In this document: piece by piece, positions 31,511 to 43,117 of the stretch
Layout of the letters: each line of letters begins with the position of its first letter
How positions within the stretch are numbered: position 1 is the stretch's first letter
Origin: Nymphaea colorata
Taxonomy: Eukaryota > Streptophyta > Magnoliopsida > Nymphaeales > Nymphaeaceae
DNA length: 64,000 nucleotides
Reading direction: 5' to 3'
NCBI RefSeq assembly: GCF_008831285.2
Contig: NC_045142.1
Location: 23,251,300-23,315,299 of the forward strand
Position numbers and translations under genes: made by a program
Notes under the pieces: model-generated
The model's database searches: none
What the model saw: only the letters and a program-made list of their open reading frames with translations
What the model was told of the DNA's origin: nothing

Positions 31511-32992
31511 ATGGCGACAACTCACCCTGTTGGTGATGCACCAAACAACTCCAAGAGCGGGAGCCATGACCAAGGTACGATCAAGATTACTACTGTTTTT
31601 TTGAATGAAACAAATTATCAAAGTTGGGCAAAGGCAGTTCGATTGTTCTTGAGCGGACGATCAAAAATTGGCTATATCAATAGAAAAATCATGGCTCCTC
31701 GTCCATCTGATCCCAAATTGGATAAGTGGCAATCAGAAAAAGACATGGTTATATCATGGTTAATGAACTCCATGGAACCATCGATTGCAAATTTGTTTCT
31801 TTATCAAGAAACTGCCAAAGGCATGTGGGTTACTCTAAAAGAGATGTACGGGCAGCAGGACAATCTAGCTCGAGTGTATCAAATACAACTCGAAATTGCA
31901 AATCTGCAGAAAGAAGGAAAACAAATTCATCTCTATTTAAATCAGTTACCTTGCCTTTCTGACGAGTTGCTCCAATATCGACCGGCCACTTCTGATCCGG
32001 AGGTTTATAGGCAAAGATTCGAGGAAGACAAGGTGTTTAAAGTTCTTGCAGGACTCGGATCGGACTACAAAAGCCTTAGAAGTCAAATTCTCATGACCAA
32101 GCCACTACCAAACTTTAATGAAGTTTGTCAAGCTATCCAAAGGGAGGAGGCACGCAGAAAAGTTATGAACGTCACAAGTAGTGAAGGAAATCATGAACGA
32201 ATGGTGTGTCATACTAGTGAAGGTAGTCAGGAAGGAATGGCGTACTTCACTCGACCTGACAAACCCACACCTAAGGTAGAGCATAGAAACCAGATGAATG
32301 CAAATACTCGAAATCGCAGCAAGTTGAGATGTTCTTTTTGCAAGAAAACAGGTCATATTCATGAGAAGTGTTGGGAACTTGTCGGCAAACCCATCAAGGA
32401 GAAGACGGCCTCTTCCAATCCGACAGATCTTGCACACTTTGTTACCAAGGATGATTTAGAAAAATTTTTCCAGCAATTCTCAAAAACCAATCTCGTCTCA
32501 AATCAACCAGTTGGATCATCTACTGAAGGTAATAATCATGTTTTATTTACTCAAACAAAGTCTCCTTTATGGGTTATTGATTCTAGGGCAACTGACCATA
32601 TGACCAACGATTCCCTTAAGTTGGTTGATCTTGACAGAGAAAATAAAAAACCAGTGTTTACTGCTGATGGTGCCACTATAGCTGTCACCGGGATTGGAAA
32701 AACCACGTTTTTTAAAAATCATAAGATGTCTAGTGTTCTCTATGTGCCAAAAATCTCTACCAATTTAATGTCTGTTAGCAAAATCACTAAAGCTTATAAC
32801 TGTGTGGCTATTTTCTCTCCAAAGGATGTGATTTTTCAGGACTTGCAAACGAACAAAGTGATTGGTAGGGGTCGAGAGCAAGGTGGTCAATATGTGATGG
32901 AAAACTATGGAGTAAGTTTTTTTACTCATACAAGTACAAAGAATAAAGAGTACCTCACCTGGCACGCTAGACTTGGTCATATTGCTAATTAA
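31511..32992 (+). CDS. gag: Copia 2 gag-protease open frame (493 aa)
   Basis: Starts at ATG 31,511 (MATTHPVGD). An N-terminal copia gag region (residues about 20-210: NYQSWAKAVRLFLSG, WLMNSMEP, GMWVTLKEMYG, KVFKVLAGL) packages element RNA. A zinc knuckle CX2CX4HX4C (CSFCKKTGHIHEKC) lies at about residues 274-287. The aspartic protease active site at residue 357 reads DSRATDHM: the usual Gly after D-S/T is Arg (AGG), likely disabling processing. A GAG-pre-integrase motif (TWHARLGHI) is at the end. The frame stops at TAA just after 32,992, inside what should be one long gag-pol, and continues in the same frame beyond, so this is the intact front half of a broken polyprotein. Confidence 0.9.
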   Translation: MATTHPVGDAPNNSKSGSHDQGTIKITTVFLNETNYQSWAKAVRLFLSGRSKIGYINRKIMAPRPSDPKLDKWQSEKDMVISWLMNSMEPSIANLFLYQETAKGMWVTLKEMYGQQDNLARVYQIQLEIANLQKEGKQIHLYLNQLPCLSDELLQYRPATSDPEVYRQRFEEDKVFKVLAGLGSDYKSLRSQILMTKPLPNFNEVCQAIQREEARRKVMNVTSSEGNHERMVCHTSEGSQEGMAYFTRPDKPTPKVEHRNQMNANTRNRSKLRCSFCKKTGHIHEKCWELVGKPIKEKTASSNPTDLAHFVTKDDLEKFFQQFSKTNLVSNQPVGSSTEGNNHVLFTQTKSPLWVIDSRATDHMTNDSLKLVDLDRENKKPVFTADGATIAVTGIGKTTFFKNHKMSSVLYVPKISTNLMSVSKITKAYNCVAIFSPKDVIFQDLQTNKVIGRGREQGGQYVMENYGVSFFTHTSTKNKEYLTWHARLGHIAN

Positions 32993-35647
32993 AGCTTGAA
33001 GACGTTGGTTCCTCATCTCACCCTAGAAGAACATTCTTGTGAGGCATGCGAGTTCTCTATGTCTACCAGGCTGCCGTTTCATTCTTCCACTGAAAGGTCC
33101 ACAGAAATATTCAACTTAGTTCACTCAGACGTATGGGGACCTGCTCCTATGGAATCATATAATGGCTACAGGTACTATGTGTCATTCATTGATGATAAAA
33201 CTCGTATGACATAGATTTTCTTCATTAGAAATAAGAGTGAAGTGATTGCTGTTTTTGAAGAGTTTTATTATATGGTATTTACTCAGTATGGGACCAAAAT
33301 TAAAAATCTTAGGTCTGACAATGGAGGGGAATATGTGAATGATTCGTTTCACAATTTCATGAAGAAAAATGGTATACAACCTCAATACACGTGTGCCGGC
33401 ACTCCACAACAAAACGGAGTTGCAGAGAGAAAAAATCGTCAGCTACTAAATATTGCTAGATCTATCATGATACATATGCATGTTCCTCCAAATTTTTGGT
33501 CTGATGCTATTGGTACGGCTTGTTATCTTGTCAACCGAATACCAAACTCAAGTGTTGAAAACAAAATTCCTTTGGAACTCCTACTTCAAAGGCCTGTTTC
33601 TATACGACATCTTAAAGTGTTTGGGTGTAAATGCTTTGTTCATATCCAGAAAAAGTTTCGAAATAAACTTGAGAAACGGGCAATGAAGTGTATTTTTTTG
33701 GGGTATTCTAGCAAAAAGAAGGGATACAAATGTTATGAGCCAGTTTCAAAAAAATTGTTTGTAACCAGGGATGTCAAATTCTTTGAACATGAGTCATTCT
33801 ATGAGGAACCAAATCAGGGGGAGACACACATCCATGGAAATAGAATCATGTCATACAATGATAACATTGTCCTTCCTCTAGTGGATGTTTTTAACACCTC
33901 AGCCTCCAAATCTTCCATTGAAAACCAGCCTTCACCCAATGATCCATCTTTACCAAATGACAATAACAATCTTACTCTTGAACCCATCCAAACTAGTCAA
34001 CAAAATAATCAACTTCTTCGACGTTCCACTCGCCCTACTAGACCACCATCCAGACTTACTGATTTTTATACATATCTATCAACCAACCATGACCACTCTA
34101 TAGACAAGTACCTTACATTCGAGACCATGTCAAAACCCTATCGATTCTATATCTTAAATACCTATACTCACCTAGAACCCAAAACCTATGAAGAGGCTAG
34201 CAAACATCCACAATGGAAACAAGCCATGATGGAAGAACTTTCAACATTAGATAAAAATCAGACTTAGGATTTGGTTCCTCTACCGAAAGGAATGAAAACT
34301 ATAGGATGCAAGTGGGTTTAGAAAATAAAGTATCACAGTGATGGCACCATAGAACGGTATAAGGCTCGTTTGGTTGCAAAGGGTTTTACTCAAATTGAAG
34401 GGATTGATTACAATGAAACGTTTGCTCCTGTTGCTAAGATGAACACAGTTAGAACTCTTATTTCTGTGGCTTCAAACAAGAGATGGAACTTAACAAAACT
34501 AGATGTTAAGAATGCTTTTCTACATGGAAAACTTGATGAGGAAGTCTACATGGAAGTACCGCAGGGAATAGCCAACGAAAAAGGGTACGTATGCAAACTA
34601 AAAAAAGCACTGTATGGTCTGAAACAATCTCCATGAGCATGGTTCTCTCGGCTAAGTGATGCTCTTGTTAGTATTGGTTAAGAGAAGTGCTGCAGATTAT
34701 ACTATGTTTACATATATTCGAGATTCAAAAATAACCATTCTACTTGTATATGTAGATGACATCATTATGACATGTGACAATGAAGAGCATATGATTCATG
34801 TGAAAAACTACCTCAACAAACAATTTGAGATCAAAGATCTTGGGAAGTTGGGGTACTTCTTGGGAATAGAGGTGGCTCACTCAGACAAGGGCGTGTTTCT
34901 ATGTCAAAGAAAGTATACTTTAGATCTTTTAAAAGAGGCAAAACACTTGGGTGTCAAAACTGTGGAGACGCCACTTGAACAAAATTGCAAGTTAAGAGAT
35001 GAAGGAACAGAAGTTAAGAACATACAGAGTTTTCAGAAACTTGTTGGTAAACTTATATATTTGACAGTGACCAGGCAGACATTACTCATGCTGTCAGTAC
35101 TATAAGCCAGTATATGCATAAACCAAGATCCACACATATCGATGCTGCAAATAGAACACTAAGATACCTAAAGGGCTCTCCAGGAAAGGGTATTCTAATG
35201 AAACGTGATCAGCCTATTGACGTGGTGGGCTACTATGATGCTGATTGGGCTGGTGATCCAAATAATAGAAAGTCTACTTCTGCTTTTTGCACGTTTGTTG
35301 GTGGAAATTTAGTTACATGGAAAAGTAAGAAACAATCGGTTGTAGCCCGATCGAATGCTGAAGCAGAGTATAGAGCAATGGCAGCATGTACTTGTGAATT
35401 GGTACGGATAAAGGCTATTCTAAAAGACATGAATATCGAAGTAAAAGAGCCAATGAGACTTATGTGTGATAATATGGCAGCTATATACATTGGAGCAAAT
35501 CCTGTCTATCATGAATGCACAAAGCATATTGAAGTAGACTGTCACTATATCAGAGAGAAAATTCAAGATAGAACAATTCAGACGCCACATGTCAAAAGCG
35601 AATACCAATTGGCAGATATATTTACTAAGTCTCTTGGAAAGGAATGA
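32993..35647 (+). pseudogene. pol: Copia 2 pol: integrase, reverse transcriptase, RNase H (broken)
   Basis: Integrase keeps its D-D-E residues: HSDVWGP (Asp codon 33,128), RSDNGGEY (33,317) and NGVAERKNR (Glu codon 33,425). Reverse transcriptase follows ([43 protein letters not shown]) with catalytic YVDD at 34,749-34,760. RNase H has YYDADWAGD, AEAEYRAMA and CDNMAAI, ending ADIFTKSLGKE. Breaks: stop at the gag junction, stop near 33,214, stop at about 34,267, stop in GCKWV-stop, stop after KQSP near 34,637, a frame loss near 34,680 and a compensating one near 35,072. Catalytic residues survive, so decay is recent and mostly single-base. Confidence 0.92.
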
Positions 35648-35697
35648 CAGATATATTGTTAACAAGTTGGGGCAGATTGATATCTGCACACCAACTT

Positions 35698-35708
35698 GAG
35701 GGGGAGAT
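35698..35708 (+). other. Polypurine tract of copia 2
   Basis: GAGGGGGAGAT directly precedes the 3' LTR, the expected place for the plus-strand primer. Confidence 0.85.
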
Positions 35709-36024
35709 TGTTGGAACTTTCTAGAGAGGAGATTATGCTGGATTCTTCTAGAGAGGAGATTACGATATTCTTGGAAGGAGGTTGCGATGATCTTGGACAG
35801 AGATATCTCTTCCTAATTTTTTGTGCTCTATCCCTAACGTTTCTCCCCTTCCACCTTGAGCATGTAATTACAACTATAAATACCTCTCATGTATCACTGA
35901 TTGATTCAAGTTCTGAATAAAAGAAGATCCCCTCTCTTATCTTGTGGATGTAGGCTAATATGCCGAACTACGTAATTCTCTGTTTTCCATGGTTGATTGT
36001 GATATACAATCACTAAATTTAATA
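35709..36024 (+). repeat. 3' LTR of copia 2
   Basis: 316 bp, starting TGTTGGAACTTTC and ending TTTAATA. The last dinucleotide is TA instead of the canonical CA seen in the 5' LTR, one of about ten differences between the two LTRs. GAGTT follows directly. Confidence 0.95.
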
Positions 36025-36029
36025 GAGTT

Positions 36030-38190
36030 ATCCAAGAGAGAGAAAGAGAGTCGATAAAATGAGATTGCATAACAAAATTTGGTAACAAGAAGTCCCCTAT
36101 ATGCAAGAAAGAGCGGCGAAAGCAAAACATAACAATAAAATATATAGACAACTGAGGTGAAATGATACAATAGAGAGCACCAAGAATGCCAAATGTTAAA
36201 TCACGGAGATGAAAAGTGCTTCCTTTCCCCCAACTGCTTCTCCTCCAATTCTTTTCTTTGTAGAAACAAAGAGAAGAAAAACAAGATTACCAAGACGATA
36301 ATGAAGATAATGACACAAACCATTGTCATTAGATCTCCGAGTTGATGGTTTAATGCTAAGCTGTCAACTTCAAGTCCCAACCATCAACTTCACTGTCATG
36401 GTCATCATTATCATTATGGTGAGTGTTTTCCCTCTTTTTGTAAAAGCAAAGCAGAGAAAGAAAAGGAGGAGCAGGAGAAGTAAATGGAGCAATTTTTTCT
36501 CTTGTTTAGCATTTGTCCCTATTGGCAGTGGCGGAGCCAAAGAAATTTTTGGCTATGTGGCACTATGTACTAGTACCTTGGGCTGGCATGGGCAGGCGCT
36601 CATGCCAGCCCCACGATAGCTGCGCTATTGCTATAAACAGTTGAGTTTCTTTCTCGTGCGTGTGGAATGCCAACAATTTTAATTTTATGAAAAGAAAAAC
36701 AGAAGCCAAAGCGGATACATGCATGAACAAACTTGAAATAAAACAGGCACAAACGTGGAGCAATTTGGGCTGGAATGGGCAGGCACCCACGCCAGCCCCA
36801 CGCTAGCTCCGCTACTGCCTATTGGTGTGGTCCCCCTTTAGTTTTTTCTCTCTCATGTTCTTGATCTCGCCTCCAAAAAGCAGAATAAATTAAAAAGATA
36901 AATTACTAACAACATTTTACAAGAAAGGTGACCAATAACAAAGGCAATAAATAAGCACCAAATAAGGAAACCCCAAAACGATAAAGACCGAGGGAACCAT
37001 ATCATAGAGAGACTCCATCAAGAATGCCAAAGGTAAATTAGAGAGATGAAAAATGATTCATTTTCCTCATCTGTTCCTCCAATTCTTTCTTTTCTTGAAG
37101 CAAAAGAAAGAACCTGGATGATAATGATGATGATGACGGTGATGATAATCATTGGGTCTCACCGTCTCAGAGTTGACGGTCTAATGCTAAACTGTCAACT
37201 CCATTAAACTGTTGTCAGCTCCAAGTCCCAGCCACCAACTTCACTGTCATGATAATCATTATCATCTTGTTAACCATCTTTTCTATCCCGTTGTGTAAAC
37301 AAAAAACACAAGAGAACGAGGGTCAGGTGAAGAAAATAAAGCATTTATCTCTCTAGTTTAGCATTCTGTTTTCTTGGTGTGGTCTATCTATGGTATGTTT
37401 CTCACTTTTCTTCCGATTCTCGCCTCCAACAATGCAAAATAAATTAAAAAGAGAAATTATAGACAAAATTAAAAAAAACAATAATCAAAGAAATAAGTAA
37501 ACACCAAAGAATCAAATATCAACAGCAAGTCTTTCTTTAAAGAGAAAAAAAACCATAATTGCAAGTGAAAAGCATTTTGAACATGAAACGTCGGAAAAAA
37601 AAAAAGGAAACCCCAAAACGAGAAAGAGAGAGAGGACCAAACTATAGAGAGGCCACACCAGTAACACTAAATTATAAACCAGAGAGATGAAAAATGTTTC
37701 TATTTTGTCTTCTTCTTCTCCTTCAATTCCTTTCTTTGTACAAACAAATGGAAGAAAAGCATGATTGCTAGGTTGATAATGATTATAATGTTTGGATTTT
37801 AAAGTTGACAGTCTATTGTAAAATTGTGAGCTTCGTTAGCCTGTGAACTCTAAGTCCTAACCACCAACTTCACCATCGTGATCATCATTATCATCATGGC
37901 AATCTTAATTTCCCTCCTTTTGTAGAAGGAGAGAAGAGGAGGAAGAGTTGGTGAAGCAAATGAAGCATTTTTCTCTCTCGTTTAGCATTTGGCATTCTTG
38001 GTGTGATCTATATATGGTGTGGTTCGCTCTCTTCTTCTCATACTTGATTCCTGCATTGCATAATTAATTAAGAAGAGAAATTACAGAAAAAATTTTAAAA
38101 GGAAAGCAACCAATAAACAAAGAAAGGAATAAATTAACACCAAAGAATCAAATATCAACAACAAGTCTCTTCAAAGAGAAAAAAAAAACC
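36030..38190. repeat. Block Q, copy 2, right part
   Basis: Resumes at ATCCAAGAGAGAG and follows 17,590-19,950. Tandem unit starts are seen near 36,155, 36,966 and 37,606, and further ones at about 38,245, 38,680, 39,107 and 39,543 in the adjoining duplication. Each unit retains the GATAATGATGATG tract and a downstream complement. No gene recognised. Confidence 0.8.
36526..36817. mobile_element. hAT-type MITE, 292 bp, with target duplication
   Basis: Ends CAGTGGCGGAGCCA and TAGCTCCGCTACTG are inverted repeats of the hAT type. CCTATTGG flanks both sides (36,518-36,525 and 36,818-36,825), an 8-bp duplication. The paralogous site in block Q copy 1 (about 18,633-18,640) has CCTATTGG once, with no insertion. 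Internally, TTGGGCTGGCATGGGCAGG (about 36,579) to GCTGCGCTATTGC repeats the sequence of the right end (about 36,766-36,817), so the element carries one extra right-end copy. No coding capacity. Confidence 0.93.
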
Positions 38191-39916
38191 GTAATTGCAA
38201 GTAAAAAGCATTTCAAACATGAAATCTGGAGAAAAAAAAAAAGAGGAACCCCCAAAGCAAGAAAAAGAGAGAGAGAACCAGACTATAGAGAGACCACACC
38301 AATAACGCTAAATAATAAACAAGAGAGATGAAAAATGTTTCCATTTTGCCGCCTTCTCCTCCCCCAACTCTTTTCTTTGTACAAACAAATGGAAGAAAAG
38401 CATGATCACTCGGCTGATAATGATGATGATGATGTTGTTTGGATGTAAAAGTAGACAGTCTAATGCAAAATTGTCAGCTTTGTTAGACTGTGAACTCTAA
38501 GTCCCAAACAACAACTTCACCATAGAAAAGATTTATAAAAAAAGCAACCAAGAAGCAAAGAAAGAAATAAATTAACACCAAAGGATCAAATATCTACAAC
38601 AAGTCTTATCTTCGAAGAGAGAAAAAAAAAACATAATTGCAGGTAAAAAGGTTTTTGAACATGAAATGTAGGGAAAAAAAGAACCCCAAAACGAGAAAGA
38701 GACAGAGAGAACCAGACTATAGAGAGACCACATCAGTAACTCTAAATAATAAACTATATAGATGAAAAATGTTTTCACTTTGCCGTCTTCTCCTTCTCCG
38801 ATTCTTTTCTTTGTACAAAAAAAATTTGAAATATTTGGTGAAATTCGCAAAAGATCAGCATTTTCACTGAAACTTCACCGAAAATCTCAGATCATTTTTT
38901 TTTTCTCAAACCAATTATCTCAAATATACAAAAAGGATATGATGCCCTAGGGAGGCAAAAATGTGAGACACCCTTGAATTTCAAAGCCTTATCACAACTG
39001 TTTTATTGGACAACAGATAGAATGTCCTATCTACCACACTACTGTTGTTCTTTGTAATTGCAAGTAAAAAGCATTTCAAACATGAAATCTGGAGAAAAAA
39101 AAAAAGAGGAACCACCAAAGCAAGAAAAAGAGAGAGAGAACCAGACTATAGAGAGACCACACCAATAACGCTAAATAATAAACAAGAGAGATGAAAAATG
39201 TTTCCATTTTGCCGCCTTCTCCTCCTCCAACTCTTTTCTTTGTACAAACAAATGGAAGAAAAGCATGATCACTCGGCTGATAATGATGATGATGATGTTG
39301 TTTGGATGTAAAAGTAGACAGTGTAATGCAAAATTGTCAGCTTTGTTAGACTGTGAACTCTAAGTCCCAAACAACAACTTCACCATAGAAAAGATTTATA
39401 AAAAAAGCAACCAAGAAGCAAAGAAAGAAATAAATTAACACCAAAGGATCAAATATCTACAACAAGTCTTATCTTCGAAGAGAGAAAAAAAAACATAATT
39501 GCAGGTAAAAAGCTTTTTGAACATGAAATGTAGGGAAAAAAAGAACCCCAAAACGAGAAAGAGACAGAGAGAACCAGACTATAGAGAGACCACATCAGTA
39601 ACTCTAAATAATAAACTAGATAGATGAAAAATGTTTTCACTTTGCCGTCTTCTCCTTCTCCGATTCTTTTCTTTGTACAAAAAAAATTTGAAATATTTGG
39701 TGAAATTCGCAAAAGATCAGCATTTTCACTGAAACTTCACCGAAAATCTCAGATCATTTTTTTTTTCTCAAACCAATGATCTCAAATATACAAAAAGGAT
39801 ATGATGCCCTAGGGAGGCAAAAATGTGAGACACCCTTGAATTTCAAAGCCTTATCACAACTGTTTTATTGGACAACAGATAGAATGTCCTATCTACCACA
39901 CTACTGTTGTTCTTTG
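38191..39916. repeat. 863-bp tandem duplication, nearly identical
   Basis: The sequence from GTAATTGCAAGTAAAAAGC at 38,191 restarts at 39,054 and runs to about 39,916. I count under ten differences by eye over 860 bp (for example GAACCCCC/GAACCACC, CAGTCTAATG/CAGTGTAATG, CAATTATC/CAATGATC). The junction TTCTTTGT-AATTG lies within a 2-base overlap. The unit joins block Q sequence, a hairpin-element fragment and the start of the P block (ACAACTGTTTTATTGG). Confidence 0.92.
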
Positions 39917-40131
39917 TGCATTGTTTGATGGTTTTATTGTTTGATGGTTTTAGAGACAAGACACCACGTTCTTTTGTTCCACCTACTTCATGTCCGATGT
40001 TTGTATTGCTTGCCTGAAAAATAAAAAGGCTGTGCTGTTTAGTGGCGTTCCCAATGATTTCAAACACCCTCCAAGGTACCAAAGGCTTGTATCAAAGAAA
40101 AGAGACTTAGCATCACTGTTGAGATAACAAA
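39857..40131 (+). pseudogene. Gene-like fragment, damaged copy
   Basis: The same sequence as 57,096-57,371, which is open for about 92 codons. Here it carries a small tandem duplication (TTGTTTGATGGTTTTA twice, about 39,922-39,955) and a TGA in place of Trp near 40,015, and it has lost a stretch near 39,910. It ends AGCATCACTGTTGAGATAAC like the other copy. Protein identity unknown. Confidence 0.45.
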
Positions 40132-40611
40132 GAAAAAATAAAGAAAGAAAAGCTCACTCTTAGTTCTTTTGTTTCCAATTATTGTTTCACAATTTTTTTT
40201 AAAGCTGTTAAATTTATTTTTGTTCCATTTTTTTTTCTTTTACTAAGTTGCCGGCTGATCACCTTAATTTCGGAACCCTCTTCAGGAAGAGTGATTGAGA
40301 CATCCTATAGCGGTGAACTATTGCACCGCCATAGGTTTGATTTTCCAACCACGCAAAAAAAAAAAGAAAAAATTCAGTATCGAAAAGTTAGAGTCACTAA
40401 AAGGGAAATTTATGTCGATAAAGTTTTGCTGACACTCTTTAGGCTTCATTAAGACGTGTTCTTATGTGTTGATCAACTTAAAGAATTGAAACGATTGGGA
40501 CGAAAAAAAGTATAAACATGAGATGGGGCGTTTTTTTAACCATCTGTTAAATGAGATTTTGAAAATTATTGTCATACAAATACGATTGCATTTTTTGGCT
40601 ATATCATATAT

Positions 40612-40612
<1 letters not shown>
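40132..40612. other. No gene; P-block sequence with palindrome
   Basis: Collinear with 57,372-57,845. It includes ATAGCGGTGAACTATTGCACCGCCATAG (about 40,308-40,336), an imperfect palindrome of the kind found near the ends of CACTA elements, and AAGTTTTGCTGACACTC. A related segment is at about 16,160-16,320. Confidence 0.4.
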
Positions 40613-40670
<58 letters not shown>

Positions 40671-40830
40671 ACATGTTCATGTAAGCTTGAGAGTTGTAGA
40701 GAGCAGGGCATGTGGCCACCCCTCAAAATGAGTTCGAGGTTTGCCAAATCTAGGTGACAAGTCCAAGTTTGCTTCATGGAAATAATGTTTGAAACTGGAT
40801 TGACTCCTCCCTTTGATAAAGAAAGAACCA

Positions 40831-40922
<92 letters not shown>
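40613..40922. repeat. Two (TA)n microsatellites
   Basis: TA tracts at about 40,613-40,667 and 40,832-40,922 flank the GGGCATGTGGCCACCCCTC / GTCCAAGTTTGCTTCATGG segment. They explain the Tyr-Ile repeat 'proteins' that open up here on both strands. Confidence 0.95.
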
Positions 40923-40928
<6 letters not shown>

Positions 40929-40952
40929 CCACATGGGTAGTGCATGTGAGAC

Positions 40953-41497
40953 TTGTAGTCAGGGCTCAAACCAATGTCTCTCGTGAAATGGATTTTGGTA
41001 GGTTTTTTTTGAACCAAAATTGTAACAAATACAAAACATAGCCATTGGCTCCACTTTGAATTGACAACTTACCTTTTAACATTTAGTTAGGATTCATTTC
41101 CTTTGTTGCTTTCATTTAATATCAATTTTCTCTTGTACGAAATATTGAGAATATACACCCTCAATAATTTTATACAATAGCAAATTGATCTGCTCAAAAT
41201 TGCAGTACTCCGTGACTCATGATGGTAAAATGAAGGCAAGAAAAGGGATGAAAACAAAAAAGTAAAGGTCATCTTTCATTTACTGTCTTGTATTGGTCTG
41301 TTGGATCAATTAATTGATTGAAAAAGGAAGTCCCCCAGTAAAGGAAAGCAACAAAGGAAAGGAATCATGACTAAACATTAGAAGGTAAGCTGTCAATTCA
41401 AATTAGAGCCAGTAACCATGTTCTATCTTACGATTTTGGTTCAAAAAAACCTATCTAAATCCACTTCATGAGGTGTAGTATGAGACCTAACTGATTT
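40953..41497. repeat. Inverted-repeat element, about 545 bp
   Basis: The left end GTCAGGGCTCAAACC...GAAATGGATTTTGGTAGG...TTGAACCAAAATTGTAA is mirrored at the right by TTACGATTTTGGTTCAA...AAATCCACTTCATGAGG...GAGACCTAAC. Arms are about 65 bp with mismatches. A collinear copy is at 58,125-58,680. The interior has no coding capacity. Confidence 0.65.
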
Positions 41498-41509
41498 ATT
41501 ATATATATA

Positions 41510-42374
41510 ATAAAGAAGAAGGCAAAGAGTCCCAAAAGTGTTGGTGCAATGGTTGGGGTGCTAGTTCTTGTTTCAAATCACCAAGGCATCAATTCTTTGC
41601 ACTGCAAACAAGAGGTAACTGACATGCAAATTGAAACCTGACAGAAATGGCACTCCGAGATACCAAAGCAGACTCTATTGCTTATGGTGGGAGCTCGGGC
41701 TCTTTTATAAATGATAAGATGAAATACTTATCCTACCTACAGAGAAGCAAATTAACACCGTTCAGGGTTTAATCACTATCACTTATATCCATGGAAGCCA
41801 CAACTATCGACCATAGTGTTGATAGTGTGCAGCATTTCATTATATAGCAGTCGTACATCCAAAGTTGCTCCTTTCGTTAAGAAGTTGTTCCATTTTTTTT
41901 ATTATCACATAATGCAAAATATTTTTCATTTACTAGAGCTTGATTTTCTACCATAAAAATCTCCTTCTGAGATTTTCTCCTTGATTTTAACGTGGTATTT
42001 TTTTACGGCCACTCCATATTTGATGCCATACTTTATAGAATAAGGTCAAACTATGCTGCCATCCTATTATTATAGCATTTCATTGAGATTCTCCTCCTTC
42101 TTACTTTTTTGATATTTAAAGAAAGCAATTATTTCTATTGTTAATGAAAGTCACACTTTGTTTAAAATTGTAAAAACAAAAGTTCGTAATATTGCAAAGA
42201 AATATTGAAAAAGATTGCAGCTATTTGTTTTCTTTATTAGCAAAAGCGCCTCACCTTTTATTTGATAAATTTAATAAAAGTCTTTTAGAAATCTGTCAAA
42301 AATATATATTTCATTTCAAATTATATGTATGTGTATATATATATATATATAAGGGATTTCTTTGTTGTTATGCG
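41510..42374 (+). repeat. SINE-like dispersed repeat, copy 3
   Basis: TTGGTGCAATGG at 41,541 and GTTTCAAATC at 41,570 match the A and B boxes of the other copies, with slightly shorter spacing. The body and 3' part (TGATAAATTTAATAAAAG, short TA tract, GGGATTTCTTTGTTG) follow copy 4 closely. Confidence 0.5.
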
Positions 42375-42889
42375 GTGTTGAATGTTACTTGATAACAGAA
42401 AAGAACATGATCTTGAACCAGACTGCCTCAAGCCACCCATCGATCACGGGAAAAATAGTTTTGACCTTTCATTTACCTAATACATCAACAGTATTTATCA
42501 TTTTATATCATTTTTACTCGTTTTGCTAATCGCAAAAGAGCTTAAAAATTAAAACAATGACAAAAAAATTGTAAAAATGCATTAAAATCAAAATGGGTGC
42601 ACCTTGTTTTATTAGAGCACACTCTTTCACCAATCATAATGAACTTCTCATTTCTTAAATAAAGGCTTGGCATGGTACCCAGCATGACTAGATATGGGGA
42701 TCCCTGTTGGGCTAAAGCCCAATCTGTCCCGGTGATTGGCAAATTATAGGACCAGCCAGACCCAATTAAACTTGGCCATAGGGCCACTTTCTTGACTGGG
42801 TTTGGTGCGATGTATAATCCTTATAAGAATGTATAAGTTTGTATACATTAGAACAATCTTTGAAATCTTTGTGTACATAGGAACATTCG

Positions 42890-42923
<34 letters not shown>

Positions 42924-43073
42924 GTCATCATCACCATCATCATCTAACCATCAACATCATCATCGTGTTAATCACTGTGAAAAGTTCTTTATAAATGTAA
43001 ATATATTATGGAAAACCACCACAATCACGGTGATGATGTTGATGGTCAGATGATGATGATGATGATGACGATG

Positions 43074-43117
<44 letters not shown>

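Larger units (their letters stand above)
30521..36029 (+). mobile_element. Ty1/copia retrotransposon 2, complete structure
   Basis: Full layout: target duplication GAGTT (30,521-30,525), 5' LTR (30,526-30,840), primer binding site, leader, gag-pol in copia order (gag, protease, integrase, reverse transcriptase, RNase H), polypurine tract, 3' LTR (35,709-36,024), GAGTT (36,025-36,029). The LTRs differ at about ten positions by eye, so the insertion is fairly young for this window. Gag-pol is broken by stops and two offsetting frameshifts, so the copy is not autonomous. It sits in block Q copy 2, and copy 1 shows the empty site. Its LTRs are unrelated to those of the three P-block copias. Confidence 0.95.

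Noticed and set aside
40604-41017. 137-codon minus-strand frame with long Tyr-Ile repeats
   Set aside because: It runs through TA microsatellites; the flanking text is the non-coding inverted-repeat element.
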